DNA of 40,756 nt. It comes from Propionibacteriaceae bacterium (GTDB lineage Bacteria; Actinomycetota; Actinomycetes; Propionibacteriales; Propionibacteriaceae). The notes below the pieces were generated by a model. That model saw only the letters and a program-made list of their open reading frames with translations, did not search any database and was not told the origin of the DNA. The stretch spans positions 1 to 40,756 of the forward strand of contig JADGPA010000010.1 in assembly GCA_017882685.1 (NCBI GenBank), read 5' to 3'. Shown piece by piece: positions 14,930 through 29,830 of the stretch (position 1 is the stretch's first letter; each line of letters begins with the position of its first letter). Made by a program: the position numbers and the translations under genes.

Positions 14930-15982
14930 ATGATGGAAGCCGCGCCAAGTTCCGAGCCTCCGAGCGCCCGGCCACAGAGGGCATTGGCAAAAAGGACAGG
15001 CAGGGTAGCCTCCTCCCGCCCGGTGAGGGCCGCCCTACGGGATCCCGGCGCAAGGAAGCGACGCGTGACCTGGCGCCGACTCGTGGTCCTGCTCCTTGTT
15101 CTCGTCCTTGTCGCCGCCAGCTACTTCGTCGTCGTCGGGGTCCGGGCGCTCGACCGGCTCGAGCGTGACCCGGCGATCCTCGGTGACTACCCCGGGCGGC
15201 CGGCCGCTGGCCTCGGCACCAACTTCCTTGTGATCGCCACCCACACCGCGGACGCCTCGACGAAGGCAGATCTGATCATGTTGGCGCACCTGAACCGCGC
15301 GAACAACAAGGTCTATCTTGTTCCCCTGCCCAGCGACTTCTACCTCACTGGCGAGGATGGCAAGCAATTCGAGTTGCAGGAGTTGTACGCGCAAAGCGGC
15401 GCGAGCCTGCAGCGCGTTCTCGAGGCAACCCTCGATACCCGAATCGACCACGCTGTCACCGTCGACTACGCGGGATTCATCGGTCTGACGGAACAACTCG
15501 GCGGGGTTGCCGTGGACAACCCTGTTGAAACCACCACCCCTGCCGGGATCCACTTCGCGAAGGGGCGGATCACGGTCGCAGGCAAGGAAGCGCTCGCCTA
15601 CGTTGCCGACAACTCCAACTTCCCCGGGCGGGCGAGGGTGCTCCAGCAGCGCCAGCAGTCCGTGATGCGCGCGATCGTGCTCAAGTCCCTGCAACCCGAG
15701 ACCATCCTCAACCCGGTGGTGTCGAGCTCGGTGACGAAGGCGCTGTCCCAGCACATCAGGGTCGACGTTTCGATGACTACTCCGGTGATCGTGCAGCTGG
15801 TTGCGGCGATGCGGATCGGGAGTTCGAGTGACATCGTCACGGTGGGAGCCCCCGTCCTCGGCACAACAACCAGCGACAACGGGAGCCAGGCCACGCTGCC
15901 CAGCCCCGTTCTTGTCACCGAGCTTTCCGCTGCCTTGCGCAACGACACCATGGACGCCTACCTCGCGGCGCATCCGGCCTGA
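14930..15982 (+). CDS. LytR-CpsA-Psr (LCP) family protein, degenerate active site
   Basis: 350 residues: a basic cytoplasmic N-terminus (about 1-50), one transmembrane helix (51-70), then an extracellular LCP domain. The fold is recognisable (NFLVIATHT, IDHAVTVDYAGFIGLTEQLGGVAV, KGRITVAGKEALAYV, GRARVLQQRQQSVM). LCP proteins attach lipid-linked glycans to peptidoglycan. Several residues that usually hold the pyrophosphate are changed: RSDT is TKADL here, IPRD is LPSD, and the YxRxR after ALxY is YVADN. It may bind without transferring, or use another chemistry. Start ATG 14930 with AGGGGG upstream; the upstream frame from 14735 overlaps pglF and is unlikely. It ends 6 bases before the convergent flippase stop. 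Confidence 0.8.
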   Translation: MMEAAPSSEPPSARPQRALAKRTGRVASSRPVRAALRDPGARKRRVTWRRLVVLLLVLVLVAASYFVVVGVRALDRLERDPAILGDYPGRPAAGLGTNFLVIATHTADASTKADLIMLAHLNRANNKVYLVPLPSDFYLTGEDGKQFELQELYAQSGASLQRVLEATLDTRIDHAVTVDYAGFIGLTEQLGGVAVDNPVETTTPAGIHFAKGRITVAGKEALAYVADNSNFPGRARVLQQRQQSVMRAIVLKSLQPETILNPVVSSSVTKALSQHIRVDVSMTTPVIVQLVAAMRIGSSSDIVTVGAPVLGTTTSDNGSQATLPSPVLVTELSAALRNDTMDAYLAAHPA

Positions 15983-15988
15983 GCGGTC

Positions 15989-17404
15989 CTAGCGGACCAG
16001 TCCGGCGGCCACACGCCCGGCGCTGCGCAGGCGAGGCCATGACAGGGCAAGGAACCCCACGTAGCACGCGGCGTAGGTGGCGAGCGCCGGGCCAACCGGG
16101 AGGAACCAGGCCGAGCACACGAAGACAGCAGTCAAGCCGAGCTCAGGCAGCAGGCTCGCCAGTGCCCACACGCCCAGCCGTCGGGAGAGCACCAGCTCTG
16201 CGACGGTCGCGCGGACCACGATCAGGACGATGATCGAGCCGACGGTCAGCTCAAGGCTGCCCAGCCAGAACGCGCAGATCACAGAAAGCACCATCGACAG
16301 TCCGACGCCGCCGAGGTTCACCAGCAGCATGCTGCGTTCCTCGCGAAGGTCCTTGAGGAACGAGTTGATCAGGAGGGCCATTCGCCCCTCGAAGACGAAC
16401 ACCGGGAACAGCAGGCCCAGGTAGCGCAGTGACTCGGCGTAGTCGGGCAGCCAAAGGCCCAGTCCGATGCGCAGCGGGAAGTAGAGCATGAGCAGCATCG
16501 CTGCGATCGGCAGGTAGAGCGTCCGCAGGGTCAGGAACAGTTCCGGCTTCCGTGCGGGGTCGATGCGCCGCAAGGTCGGGAACACGACCACTCCCACCGC
16601 GTTCACGAACACCATGACGAGGCTGCTGACGCTGAGCGAGAGCGAGACCTTGCCGAAGGTGACGACGTCCCAGTGCCGCTCGATCGCGAACCGGACGACG
16701 CCGACCACCAGCATGCTGGCCAGGTTGGCCAGCATCAGCTTGATCCCGACGCTCACGTTCAGCCAGGCCTCCGACAGGTCTGCCTTCTTCGCGTGCACCC
16801 GCTCGATGACAAGGTCGCGGCACCAGTACACAGAGACAACAAGTGAAACCGACTTGGCGAGCAGATCGCACAGGATGAGCCCGTGGTAGCCGGTGCCGCC
16901 GGTGAGGAACCAGATCGTGACGGCAGTGATGAAGACGACCTGCTCCAGTGCGAGGGCACGCGCGTAGTGCCCGATCAGGTTCGTCGCCTGCCAGACAAAG
17001 AAGAAGAAGGCCCGGGTGCCGAGGACGAGGGTAGCCACGCCGGTCATCGCCAGGATGAAGGCCCGGTCGGCATCGGGAACGAGAACCCAGGCCGCGAGCA
17101 CGACCACCACACCGATCACCACCTGGGTCGCCACCAGCAACCAGAACTGGACGGCGAAGCGACTGCGTTCCAGCTGTCCGTACAGGTGACCCCCATACCG
17201 TAGGTAGATGCCGTCGTTCCAGCCGAACTGCATGACACCGACGTAGCCGACATAGAAGACGTACAGCTGCCAGAAGGAGTAGTCACCGACACCCAGCAGC
17301 TTGGGGAAGATCAGGGTGCTCGCAAGGGAGACCAGCAGCAGGAGGGCGTTCGTCGCACCGGACTGGGACGCTCTGACGATGAACCCGCGAGCGCTCGCCT
17401 TCAC
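15989..17404 (-). CDS. Oligosaccharide flippase, MOP superfamily (Wzx-like)
   Basis: About 471 residues, with roughly 12-14 hydrophobic helices across the whole length and an N-terminus (VKASARGFIVRASQSGATNALLLL...LIFPKLLGVGDYSFW) typical of polysaccharide-export flippases. It would move undecaprenyl-PP-oligosaccharide to the outer membrane face for the polymerase at 44-1297. The true start is GTG 17404, which overlaps the stop of the acetyltransferase (GTGA); the frame upstream to 17542 is a shadow of that gene. Assignment to the glycan made here is by context. It lies downstream of argH and the acetyltransferase on the same strand. Confidence 0.85.
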   Translation of the reverse strand: MKASARGFIVRASQSGATNALLLLVSLASTLIFPKLLGVGDYSFWQLYVFYVGYVGVMQFGWNDGIYLRYGGHLYGQLERSRFAVQFWLLVATQVVIGVVVVLAAWVLVPDADRAFILAMTGVATLVLGTRAFFFFVWQATNLIGHYARALALEQVVFITAVTIWFLTGGTGYHGLILCDLLAKSVSLVVSVYWCRDLVIERVHAKKADLSEAWLNVSVGIKLMLANLASMLVVGVVRFAIERHWDVVTFGKVSLSLSVSSLVMVFVNAVGVVVFPTLRRIDPARKPELFLTLRTLYLPIAAMLLMLYFPLRIGLGLWLPDYAESLRYLGLLFPVFVFEGRMALLINSFLKDLREERSMLLVNLGGVGLSMVLSVICAFWLGSLELTVGSIIVLIVVRATVAELVLSRRLGVWALASLLPELGLTAVFVCSAWFLPVGPALATYAACYVGFLALSWPRLRSAGRVAAGLVR

Positions 17405-18093
17405 CGCTCCACGTCGCTCGGGTCCTTGAGATGGCCCAGGTAGAGGTCGCCGTCGAAGAAGTCGGGTGTCAGCGGCGCGGTCAAGGTCTCCAGGTTGGCG
17501 ACGATCTCCTCCCGGCTGACCGCAGCCCAGTCGAACGAACACAGTGCTGCCACCTGGTCGACTGCGAACCGGTACCTGACCACCCGTCCGCCGGCGTGGA
17601 CGGCGTAGGCGGGTACGTCCCGTGCGATCACGCTGCCGGCCCCGAGCACTGCTCCCTGACCGACGCTCACCCCGGAGAGGATGGTGCAGCCTCTGCCGAT
17701 CCAGACATCGTCGCCGATTGTGACAGGTCCTCTTGGAGCCGACCCGATGTCAGCCGACGCCGCAACATGCCGCCCCAACGGGTAGCTTGACGGGCGATCG
17801 AAGGGGTGTTCGCCCCCGGCGAGAATGGTGACGTCTGCGGCGATCGAGCAGAAAGCCCCGATCCGGATGACCTCCTGCGGGTGGCCGAAGAAAAGCAGGT
17901 TCAGCGGCCCGTAGGTGTAGTTCCCGACACTTACCCGATCGCGTGGAAAGAGCGTGCCAGCTGTCGTGAGGTTTCTCGGGTTCTCGCGCCTCCAATTTGC
18001 ACGGTGCGCAGCGAGCCGGACGGCGTCGCGTACAGGTCGGGCCAGTTCTCTCAACAAAGACAACGGCATTGGGGGCGGCAAGTTGGACTCCAT
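17401..18093 (-). CDS. Hexapeptide-repeat acyltransferase (CatB/xenobiotic acyltransferase-like)
   Basis: 230 residues. A left-handed beta-helix is shown by repeats such as IGAFCSIAADVTI, VTIGDDVWIGRGCTILSGVSVGQGAVLGAGSVIARDV. The catalytic His lies in LAGGEHPFD (His96), the GGxHxxD pattern of the XAT class. The tail after the helix (VRYRFAVDQVAAL) is also typical. Likely role: O-acetylation of a sugar in the locus glycan. It starts 24 bases after the argH stop with no terminator in between, so it may be carried on the arg transcript; it is translationally coupled to the flippase. ATG 18093 has only a weak upstream site; ATG 18069 is a less likely alternative. Confidence 0.83.
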   Translation of the reverse strand: MESNLPPPMPLSLLRELARPVRDAVRLAAHRANWRRENPRNLTTAGTLFPRDRVSVGNYTYGPLNLLFFGHPQEVIRIGAFCSIAADVTILAGGEHPFDRPSSYPLGRHVAASADIGSAPRGPVTIGDDVWIGRGCTILSGVSVGQGAVLGAGSVIARDVPAYAVHAGGRVVRYRFAVDQVAALCSFDWAAVSREEIVANLETLTAPLTPDFFDGDLYLGHLKDPSDVER

Positions 18094-18117
18094 CTCAGGC
18101 GTTCCGAAGCGGCTGAC

Positions 18118-20007
<1,890 letters not shown>

Positions 20008-20011
<4 letters not shown>

Positions 20012-21213
20012 CGGTGCTCCAGGAGACCGGGCAGTGCCGCGACGAAGGTGTCGAGTTCTGCGTCGGTGACGATCAGGGGCGGAGCCAGCCGCAGCACGTG
20101 TGGCCTGGGGGCGTTGATCACGAAACCGGCGTCGAGTGCCGCCTCGGCGACGGCGGGCGCGATCGGGTCGGCCAGCACGACACCGCGCAGCAGTCCCCTG
20201 CCGCGAACAGCCGTCACCAGGGGATGGTGCAACGCGAGGATCTCGGCGGCGAGCCGGTCTCCGGCAGCCACGGCCCGGTCGAGCAGACCGTCGCGTTCGA
20301 TGATCCCGATCACGGCGAGGCCGGCGGCCGCGGCCACCGGGTTGCCGCCGAACGTGGTGCCATGCGAGCCCGGGCCCAGCAGGGACGCTGCCGCGCCGGT
20401 GGCCACGCAGGCACCGATCGGGAACCCGTTGCCCAGGCCCTTGGCGAAGGTGACTATGTCGGCGGTGACGCCTGAGGCCGCGCTGGCCAGCCAGGCGCCG
20501 CAGCGTCCGATGCCGGTCTGCACCTCATCGATCCACAGCAGCGCACCGGCGGCTGTGGTGAGCTCGCGGGCAGCCCGCAGGTAGTCCGACGGGGGCTCGA
20601 CGACACCATTCTCACCCTGGATCGGCTCGAGGATGACGGCGGCCACTGTGTCGTCCAGCGCAGCGGCCAGAGCGTCGACGTCGCCGTACGGCACGAACGT
20701 GACATCGCCGGGCAGCGGCTCGAACGGCTCCCGGTAGGCCGGGTTGGCGGTGAGCGCGAGCGCACCGAGGGTGCGGCCGTGGAACGCGCCGTCGGCGGCG
20801 ATCAGCCGGGTGCGTCCGGTGCGGCGGGTGATCTTGAAGCCGGCCTCGTTGGCCTCTGTGCCGGAGTTGGTGAAGAACACCCGAGCCTCCAGGCCGGGCG
20901 CATTCACGGTAGCGAAGGCTGTGAGGCGCTCCGCGAGGGCGATCTGGGTGGGGGTGGCGAAGAAGTTCGACACGTGGCCGAGGGTGGAGAGTTGCGCGGA
21001 GATCGCGCCCAGCACCTGAGGGTGGGCGTGGCCGAGGGCGTTTACTGCCAGCCCGGCCAGCAAGTCGAGGTAGCGGTTGCCGTCGGCGTCCCACAGGTGT
21101 GCTCCCTCGCCCCGCACGAACACCCGCTTCGGCGCACCGAAGGTGTTCATCAGGGCGTTGCTGTACCGGGCGGTTAGCTCGGCCTGGCCACCCGAGGTCT
21201 GAGTGATGGTCAC
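20008..21213 (-). CDS. argD: Acetylornithine aminotransferase
   Basis: 401-residue class III PLP aminotransferase. [17 protein letters not shown] is the phosphate region, [15 protein letters not shown] holds the PLP-contacting Asp, and [16 protein letters not shown] holds the Schiff-base Lys258. It transfers an amino group from glutamate to N-acetylglutamate semialdehyde. The start is GTG 21213 overlapping the argB stop (GTGA); the longer frame to 21423 reads argB in the wrong frame. Confidence 0.94.
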
Positions 21214-22099
21214 GAGACCAACTCGCTGATCGCGGAGTCGTTGAGCACCATGGTGCCGATGCCCTCGTCGGTGAAGATCTCCAGCAACAGCGAGTGCGGC
21301 ACCCTCCCATCGATCACGGTCGCCTTCGGCACCCCGGCCTCCACAGCAGTCAGGCAGGCTTCCATCTTCGGGATCATCCCTGCAGCCAGCGTGGGCAGCA
21401 TGGCTGCGAGGTCGGCCGCCCAAATCTGCCGGATCACCTCGGTGGAGTTGGGCCAGTCGGCGTACAGGCCGGCGACGTCAGTGAGCACGATCAGGCGTTC
21501 TGCAGCCAGCGCTGCGGCAATGGCCCCCGCTGCGGTGTCGGCGTTCACGTTGTGCACCAGGCCGTCCTCGTCGGGCGCCACGGTTGCGACGACGGGGATG
21601 CGTCCGGCGTTGATCAGGTCGAGCACGGCCTCGGGACGGACCTCGGTGACCTCCCCGACAAGGCCGAGGTCGATCTCCTCCCCGTCCAGCTGGATGCCCT
21701 TGCGGGCTGCGGTGAGCAGGCCGGCGTCCTCACCGGAAAGGCCGACGGCCAGGGGCCCATGGGCGTTCAGCAGGCCGACCAGTTCGCGGTTCACCTGACC
21801 CATCAGGACCATCCGGACCACGTCCATTGCCTCAGGGGTGGTGACCCGCAACCCGCCACGGAATTCACTGGCGATCCCCAGCCGCTTCAGCATGGAAGAA
21901 ATCTGCGGGCCGCCGCCGTGCACGACGACCGGTTTCACGCCCACCATCCGTAGGAACACGATGTCCTGGGCGAAGGCAGCCTTCAACCCGTCGTCGATCA
22001 TGGCGTTGCCGCCGTACTTGATCACCATCGTCTTGCCCACGTAGCGCTCCAGCCACGGAAGGGCTTCGATCATGATGGCCGCCTTGCTGGCCGCGTCGA

Positions 22100-22103
<4 letters not shown>
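21210..22103 (-). CDS. argB: Acetylglutamate kinase
   Basis: 297-residue amino acid kinase. VIKYGGNAM and [18 protein letters not shown] are the phosphate/N-acetylglutamate-binding loops. [14 protein letters not shown] and GGMIPK-like [19 protein letters not shown] close the active site. It phosphorylates N-acetyl-L-glutamate, usually the arginine-feedback step. ATG start overlapping the argJ stop (ATGA). Confidence 0.95.
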
Positions 22104-25607
<3,504 letters not shown>

Positions 25608-25611
<4 letters not shown>

Positions 25612-26654
25612 CGGCTGTCAGCTCAACGGCCCCATTGCTGGCGGCCTATCGCGGCGAGCCCGTGACCCGGCGTCCGGTGTGGTTCATGAGGCAGGCCGGA
25701 CGCTCCCTGCCCGAGTACCGCAAACTCCGCGAGGGCACAGCAATGCTCGACGCCTGCCTCGACCCCGAGATGGCTGCGGAGATCACCTGCCAGCCCGTGC
25801 GCCGGCACGACGTGGACGCGGCCATCTTCTTCTCCGACATCGTCGTCCCGCTGCGCCTGGCGGGCGTCGACGTCGACATCGTCCCCGGCGTGGGACCGGT
25901 GCTGGCCAACCCTGTGCGCACCGCCGCCGATGTCGACCGCCTGCCGGACCTGGACCCGGCGGCGCTCGCGCCCGTGCGCGACGGGGTTGCAGCATCGGTG
26001 GCCCAGCTCGGCGACGTGCCGCTGATCGGCTTCGCCGGCGCACCGTTCACCCTTGCCTCTTACCTTGTGGAGGGTCGGCCCAACCGGGACCTGCCCGCCA
26101 CCAGCGCGCTGCTGGCTGAGGACCCCGCCACGTGGCACCGGCTGCTGGGCTGGGTGGCCGATCTCGCCGCGGCCTTCCTGCGGGCACAGGCTGAGGCGGG
26201 TGCGTCCGCACTGCAGTTGTTCGACTCCTGGGTGGGCCGGCTCTCCCCCGACACCTACGCGCGCGATGTCCAGCCGCACTCCGCCGCGGTCTTCGCCGCC
26301 GTCGCCGACCTCGGGCTTCCGCGGGTGCACTTCGGCACAGCGACCCGGCAACTGCTGCCCGCCATGCGGGACGCGGGCGCGGACGTGGTCGGCGTGGCCA
26401 GCGACATCGGGCTCGACGAGGCCAGCGCGCTGTTTGGCCACCGGGTGCCGCTGCAGGGCAACCTCGATCCGGCCGTGCTCTCGGCGGACTGGGCAAGCCT
26501 CGAGGCCGCGACCCGTGACGTCGTGCGGCGCGGCGCGGCGGCGCCCGGCCACGTGTTCAACCTCGGCCACGGCGTCCCGCCGGACACCGACCCCCACGTT
26601 CTCACCCGGCTCGTCGAGCTGGTGCACTCCATCCCGACAGGACAGGTCGACTGA
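25608..26654 (+). CDS. hemE: Uroporphyrinogen III decarboxylase
   Basis: 348 residues. The family signature RPVWFMRQAGRSLPEYR is near the N-terminus with its two substrate-binding arginines. DIVVPLRLAGVDVDI, GFAGAPFTLASYLVEG, FDSWVGRLSP and the C-terminal FNLGHGVPPDTDP complete the pattern. It decarboxylates uroporphyrinogen III to coproporphyrinogen III, which enters the coproporphyrin branch encoded downstream. GTG start overlaps the hemA stop (GTGA). Confidence 0.95.
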
Positions 26655-26655
26655 C

Positions 26656-27771
26656 ATGGCACACCCGGCAGGCATCGGCGCGGTCACACCCGACGGTTGG
26701 GCCTACCAGCGCTCGCCGATGATCGTCTACTGGGAACTGACCAACGCCTGCGGGCTGGCCTGCCGACACTGCCGCGCCACCGCCATGCCGGACGCGGCCC
26801 CCGGGGAGCTCACCACCGCAGAGGCAATCGCCCTGCTCGATGACATCACCGGCTTCGGCGACCCGGCTGCCGGTGAGGCGCTGCCGCACCTGGTGATGAC
26901 CGGCGGCGACCCGTTGCGCCGTCCCGATCTGGCTGAACTCATCGCCGAAGCGCAGGCCCGCGGCATCGGCGTGTCCCTTGCGCCCGCGGTCACCCCGCTG
27001 CTGAGCCGGGAAAAGCTCTTCTGGATGAAGGACATCGGCATCCAGGCGATCTCGCTGTCCCTCGACGGCTCGGACTCAGGCGCCCACGACGGCGTCCGGA
27101 TGGTGCCGGGCACCTTCGATGCCACGCTCGAGGCCCTCGACATCGCCGCAGAGGCGGGCCTGCCGGTGCAGGTGAACACCCTTGTCACGGCCGCGACCGC
27201 CGCCGACCTGCCGGCCATCCACGATCTGCTCAGCGCTCACACCCTTCAGCAGTGGAGCCTGTTCTTCCTGATCTCGATCGGACGCGGCACCGAGCTGACC
27301 GAGCTCTCCCCCGGCGAGGCGGAGCGGGTGCTGATCTGGGCACAGCAGGTGGGTCGCAGCTCCGCGTTCCGGGTGAAGACAACAGAGGCCATGCACTACC
27401 GCCGGCTTGGCGCGGCCGCCCTGCTGCGCGCAGGCAAGAGCAAGGAGGACGTCGAGGCGCACCCGATGTCCCGTGCGTTCGGCATCCGCGACGGCAACGG
27501 CATCGTGTTCGTGTCCAACACCGGCGACGTCACCCCGTCCGGGTTCCTGCCGTTGACGGTCGGCAACGTGAAGGACTCCTCGCTGGTCAGCCTGTACCGG
27601 GACGACCCGGTACTGCGGTCGCTGCGCGACCCTGACCAGTTCAAGGGACGCTGCGGGGCGTGCGAGTACCACGACTGGTGCGGCGGCTCCCGTGCCCGCG
27701 CCTACGCCTGGACCGGGGATCCGCTGGAATCCGATCCGCTCTGCCCGTACGTCCCCAAGGGCAGCCTGTGA
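26656..27771 (+). CDS. Radical SAM/SPASM protein of the heme operon (AhbD/NirJ-like)
   Basis: 371 residues. The radical SAM cluster motif is C32-x3-C36-x2-C39 in NACGLACRHCRA, with VMTGGDPLRRPDL as the GGE-like SAM site and SLSLDGSDSGAHDGVR typical of the SPASM/NirJ group. The C-terminus has C333-x2-C336-x5-C342 and C363, enough to ligate an auxiliary Fe-S cluster. AhbD, of this superfamily, decarboxylates Fe-coproporphyrin III to heme without oxygen. The gene lies one base after hemE and overlaps hemY, so a heme-related task is likely; an oxygen-independent substitute for HemQ is inference. The frame opens at 26053 but shadows hemE; ATG 26656 is the start. Confidence 0.82.
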   Translation: MAHPAGIGAVTPDGWAYQRSPMIVYWELTNACGLACRHCRATAMPDAAPGELTTAEAIALLDDITGFGDPAAGEALPHLVMTGGDPLRRPDLAELIAEAQARGIGVSLAPAVTPLLSREKLFWMKDIGIQAISLSLDGSDSGAHDGVRMVPGTFDATLEALDIAAEAGLPVQVNTLVTAATAADLPAIHDLLSAHTLQQWSLFFLISIGRGTELTELSPGEAERVLIWAQQVGRSSAFRVKTTEAMHYRRLGAAALLRAGKSKEDVEAHPMSRAFGIRDGNGIVFVSNTGDVTPSGFLPLTVGNVKDSSLVSLYRDDPVLRSLRDPDQFKGRCGACEYHDWCGGSRARAYAWTGDPLESDPLCPYVPKGSL

Positions 27772-29165
27772 GGCTACTTGTCGTCGGTGGCGGGATCACC
27801 GGACTGGCAGCAGCCTGGGAGGCTGTCCGCGGCTCCGGGGCACCGGCGGAGGTCCTGCTCGTCGAGGCGTCCGACCGGTTCGGCGGCAAGGTGCACACCG
27901 AGCGCACGGACGGGCTGCTGATCGAGCATGGCCCGGACTCGTTCGTTGCCTACCGGCCGGCTGCACTCCAGTTGGCCGAGGAGCTGGGGTTGTCCGGCGA
28001 CGTGATCTCCACCAGCGGCACCCGGACGGTGCACCTGCGGGCCCGCGGTCGACTTCGGCCGCTGCCGGCCGGCATGGGCATGGTGCTGCCGAGCCGGCTG
28101 TGGCCGTTCGTGACCACCGGCATCCTCTCCCCTGCAGACAAGCTCCGCGCCGGCCTCGACCTGGTGCTGCCTCGACGGCTGGTTGCCGGTGAGGACATCT
28201 CGATCGGCGCGTTCCTGCGCGCCCGGCTGGGTGGCGGGATCGTCCGCCGCTTCGCTGACCCGATGATCGGCGGCATCTACGGCGCAAGTGTCGACGAGCT
28301 CAGCCTCGACGCGGTGCTGCCATCGCTACGCTCGGACGAGGCCGCCCATCGCAGCCTGATGCTGGCCGCCATCGCGCAGGGTCGCAAGGCTCGTGCTGGT
28401 GGACGCGGACCGGGATCGCCGTTCCGGACGTTCACGGGCGGACTGGGCAGCCTCGTGGACGCCCTTGTCGAGCAACTGATCGCTGCCGGGGCCGACCTGC
28501 GGCTCAACACGCGGGTGGCGGAACTTCGCCCTGCCGGCGAGCGTGCCGAGGCTGTGCTGGACGACGGCAGCGTCGAGGCCGTGGACGCGATCGTGCTGGC
28601 CGGTGGGGTGACCAGCTCGGTTGCGCTCCTTGCGGTGCCGGCACCCGGATCGTCGTCGGCCATGTCCCGGATACCCCTGGCCACCTCCACCGTCGTAACA
28701 CTGGCTTACCCGGCTGCGGCCTTCGGCACGCCCGTCACCTCGCACGGCTGGCTGGAGGCCGACCCGGCCCCGATCAGCGGCATCACCGTCAGCTCCGCCA
28801 AATGGGCCGGACGCGCAGGGGCGGACACGGTGCTGATCCGGGCGTTCGTCCCCGAGCGGCTCGGGCCGATCGCCACAGCTGATGATGCGGAACTGCTTGC
28901 CGCGGTCACCGGCCACCTCGCCGACGTCCTCGGCACGACCGAGCCGCCGGGCCTGGTGCGGATCGCCCGCTGGCCGGAAATGATGCCCAAATACACCGTC
29001 GGCCACCTCGACACCGTCGCGGCTGCCGACGCCGGGCTTGCCCATCTGCCGAACTGGCGCCTGGCCGGCTCGGCGGTGCGCGGCGTCGGCGTCCCCGACT
29101 GCATCGCGGACGGGCGACGGCAGGTTGCGCTCGCCCTCTCCGGCCGGGCTAGGGTCGGTGCATGA
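27768..29165 (+). CDS. hemY: Coproporphyrinogen III oxidase, HemY/CgoX type (formerly protoporphyrinogen oxidase)
   Basis: 465-residue flavoprotein. The FAD dinucleotide-binding fold is at the N-terminus (LLVVGGGITGLAAAW, VEASDRFGGKV), GLLIEHGPDSF is a PPO-family hallmark, GGIYGASVDELSLDAVLP lies mid-protein, and the C-terminal LAGSAVRGVGVPDCIADGRR closes the FAD site. With HemQ and HemH next to it, the expected reaction is six-electron oxidation of coproporphyrinogen III to coproporphyrin III. GTG start overlaps the radical SAM stop (GTGA), and the gene ends ATGA into hemQ. Confidence 0.93.
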   Translation: MRLLVVGGGITGLAAAWEAVRGSGAPAEVLLVEASDRFGGKVHTERTDGLLIEHGPDSFVAYRPAALQLAEELGLSGDVISTSGTRTVHLRARGRLRPLPAGMGMVLPSRLWPFVTTGILSPADKLRAGLDLVLPRRLVAGEDISIGAFLRARLGGGIVRRFADPMIGGIYGASVDELSLDAVLPSLRSDEAAHRSLMLAAIAQGRKARAGGRGPGSPFRTFTGGLGSLVDALVEQLIAAGADLRLNTRVAELRPAGERAEAVLDDGSVEAVDAIVLAGGVTSSVALLAVPAPGSSSAMSRIPLATSTVVTLAYPAAAFGTPVTSHGWLEADPAPISGITVSSAKWAGRAGADTVLIRAFVPERLGPIATADDAELLAAVTGHLADVLGTTEPPGLVRIARWPEMMPKYTVGHLDTVAAADAGLAHLPNWRLAGSAVRGVGVPDCIADGRRQVALALSGRARVGA

Positions 29166-29830
29166 CCATCGCAACTCCCGAAGGCGTCAACTACACCTGC
29201 TACGCCGTGTTCAGCCGCCAGCACCCGGCGCCCGACTCCGTCGTAGCCGACGCGACGGCATTGGTCGACGACCTCACCGCTGCCGGCATCACCGTCCGAG
29301 GCCTGTACGACGTCGCCGGCATGCCGTCCTCGGCCGACCTGATGGTGTGGTTGCACGGACCCTCTGCCGCCGCGCTGCAGGAAGCGATCCGCAGCTTCGA
29401 GCGCGACGCCTTCGCAGGTACGGCCGACCTGGTGTGGTCGGGCTTCGGCGTGCACCGGCAGGCGGAGTTCAGCCGCGAGCACGCCCCGGCGTTCATGCTC
29501 GGGGTGGAGCCCAAGGCCTGGCTGACCGTCTACCCGTTCGTCCGCTCCTACGAGTGGTACCTGCTGCCGGAGGACGAGCGGCGCGCCATGCTGGCCGAGC
29601 ACGGGGTGATGGGACGGGACTACCCGCAGGTCGCTGCCAACACGGTGGCGGCGTTCGCGCTCGGCGACTACGAGTGGCTGCTGGCGCTGGAAGCAGACGA
29701 GCTGACCGATCTGGTGGACTTGATGCGCCACCTGCGCGCTTCCGAGGCCCGGCGTCACGTGCGGCTGGAGGTACCGTTCTACACCGGTCACCGGATCGCG
29801 CCGTCGGACCTGCCGCGGGTCCTTCGTTGA
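29162..29830 (+). CDS. hemQ: Coproheme decarboxylase (HemQ/ChdC)
   Basis: 222 residues, chlorite-dismutase-like family. LTVYPFVRSYEWYLLPEDERR carries the catalytic Tyr124, EHGVMGRDY the proximal His147, and FSREHAPAF the distal His107. These are offset by a constant 11 from the His118/Tyr135/His158 I recall for the Corynebacterium enzyme. It converts Fe-coproporphyrin III to heme b using hydrogen peroxide. Its presence shows that the operon encodes the coproporphyrin-dependent route. ATG overlaps the hemY stop (ATGA). Confidence 0.95.
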   Translation: MTIATPEGVNYTCYAVFSRQHPAPDSVVADATALVDDLTAAGITVRGLYDVAGMPSSADLMVWLHGPSAAALQEAIRSFERDAFAGTADLVWSGFGVHRQAEFSREHAPAFMLGVEPKAWLTVYPFVRSYEWYLLPEDERRAMLAEHGVMGRDYPQVAANTVAAFALGDYEWLLALEADELTDLVDLMRHLRASEARRHVRLEVPFYTGHRIAPSDLPRVLR

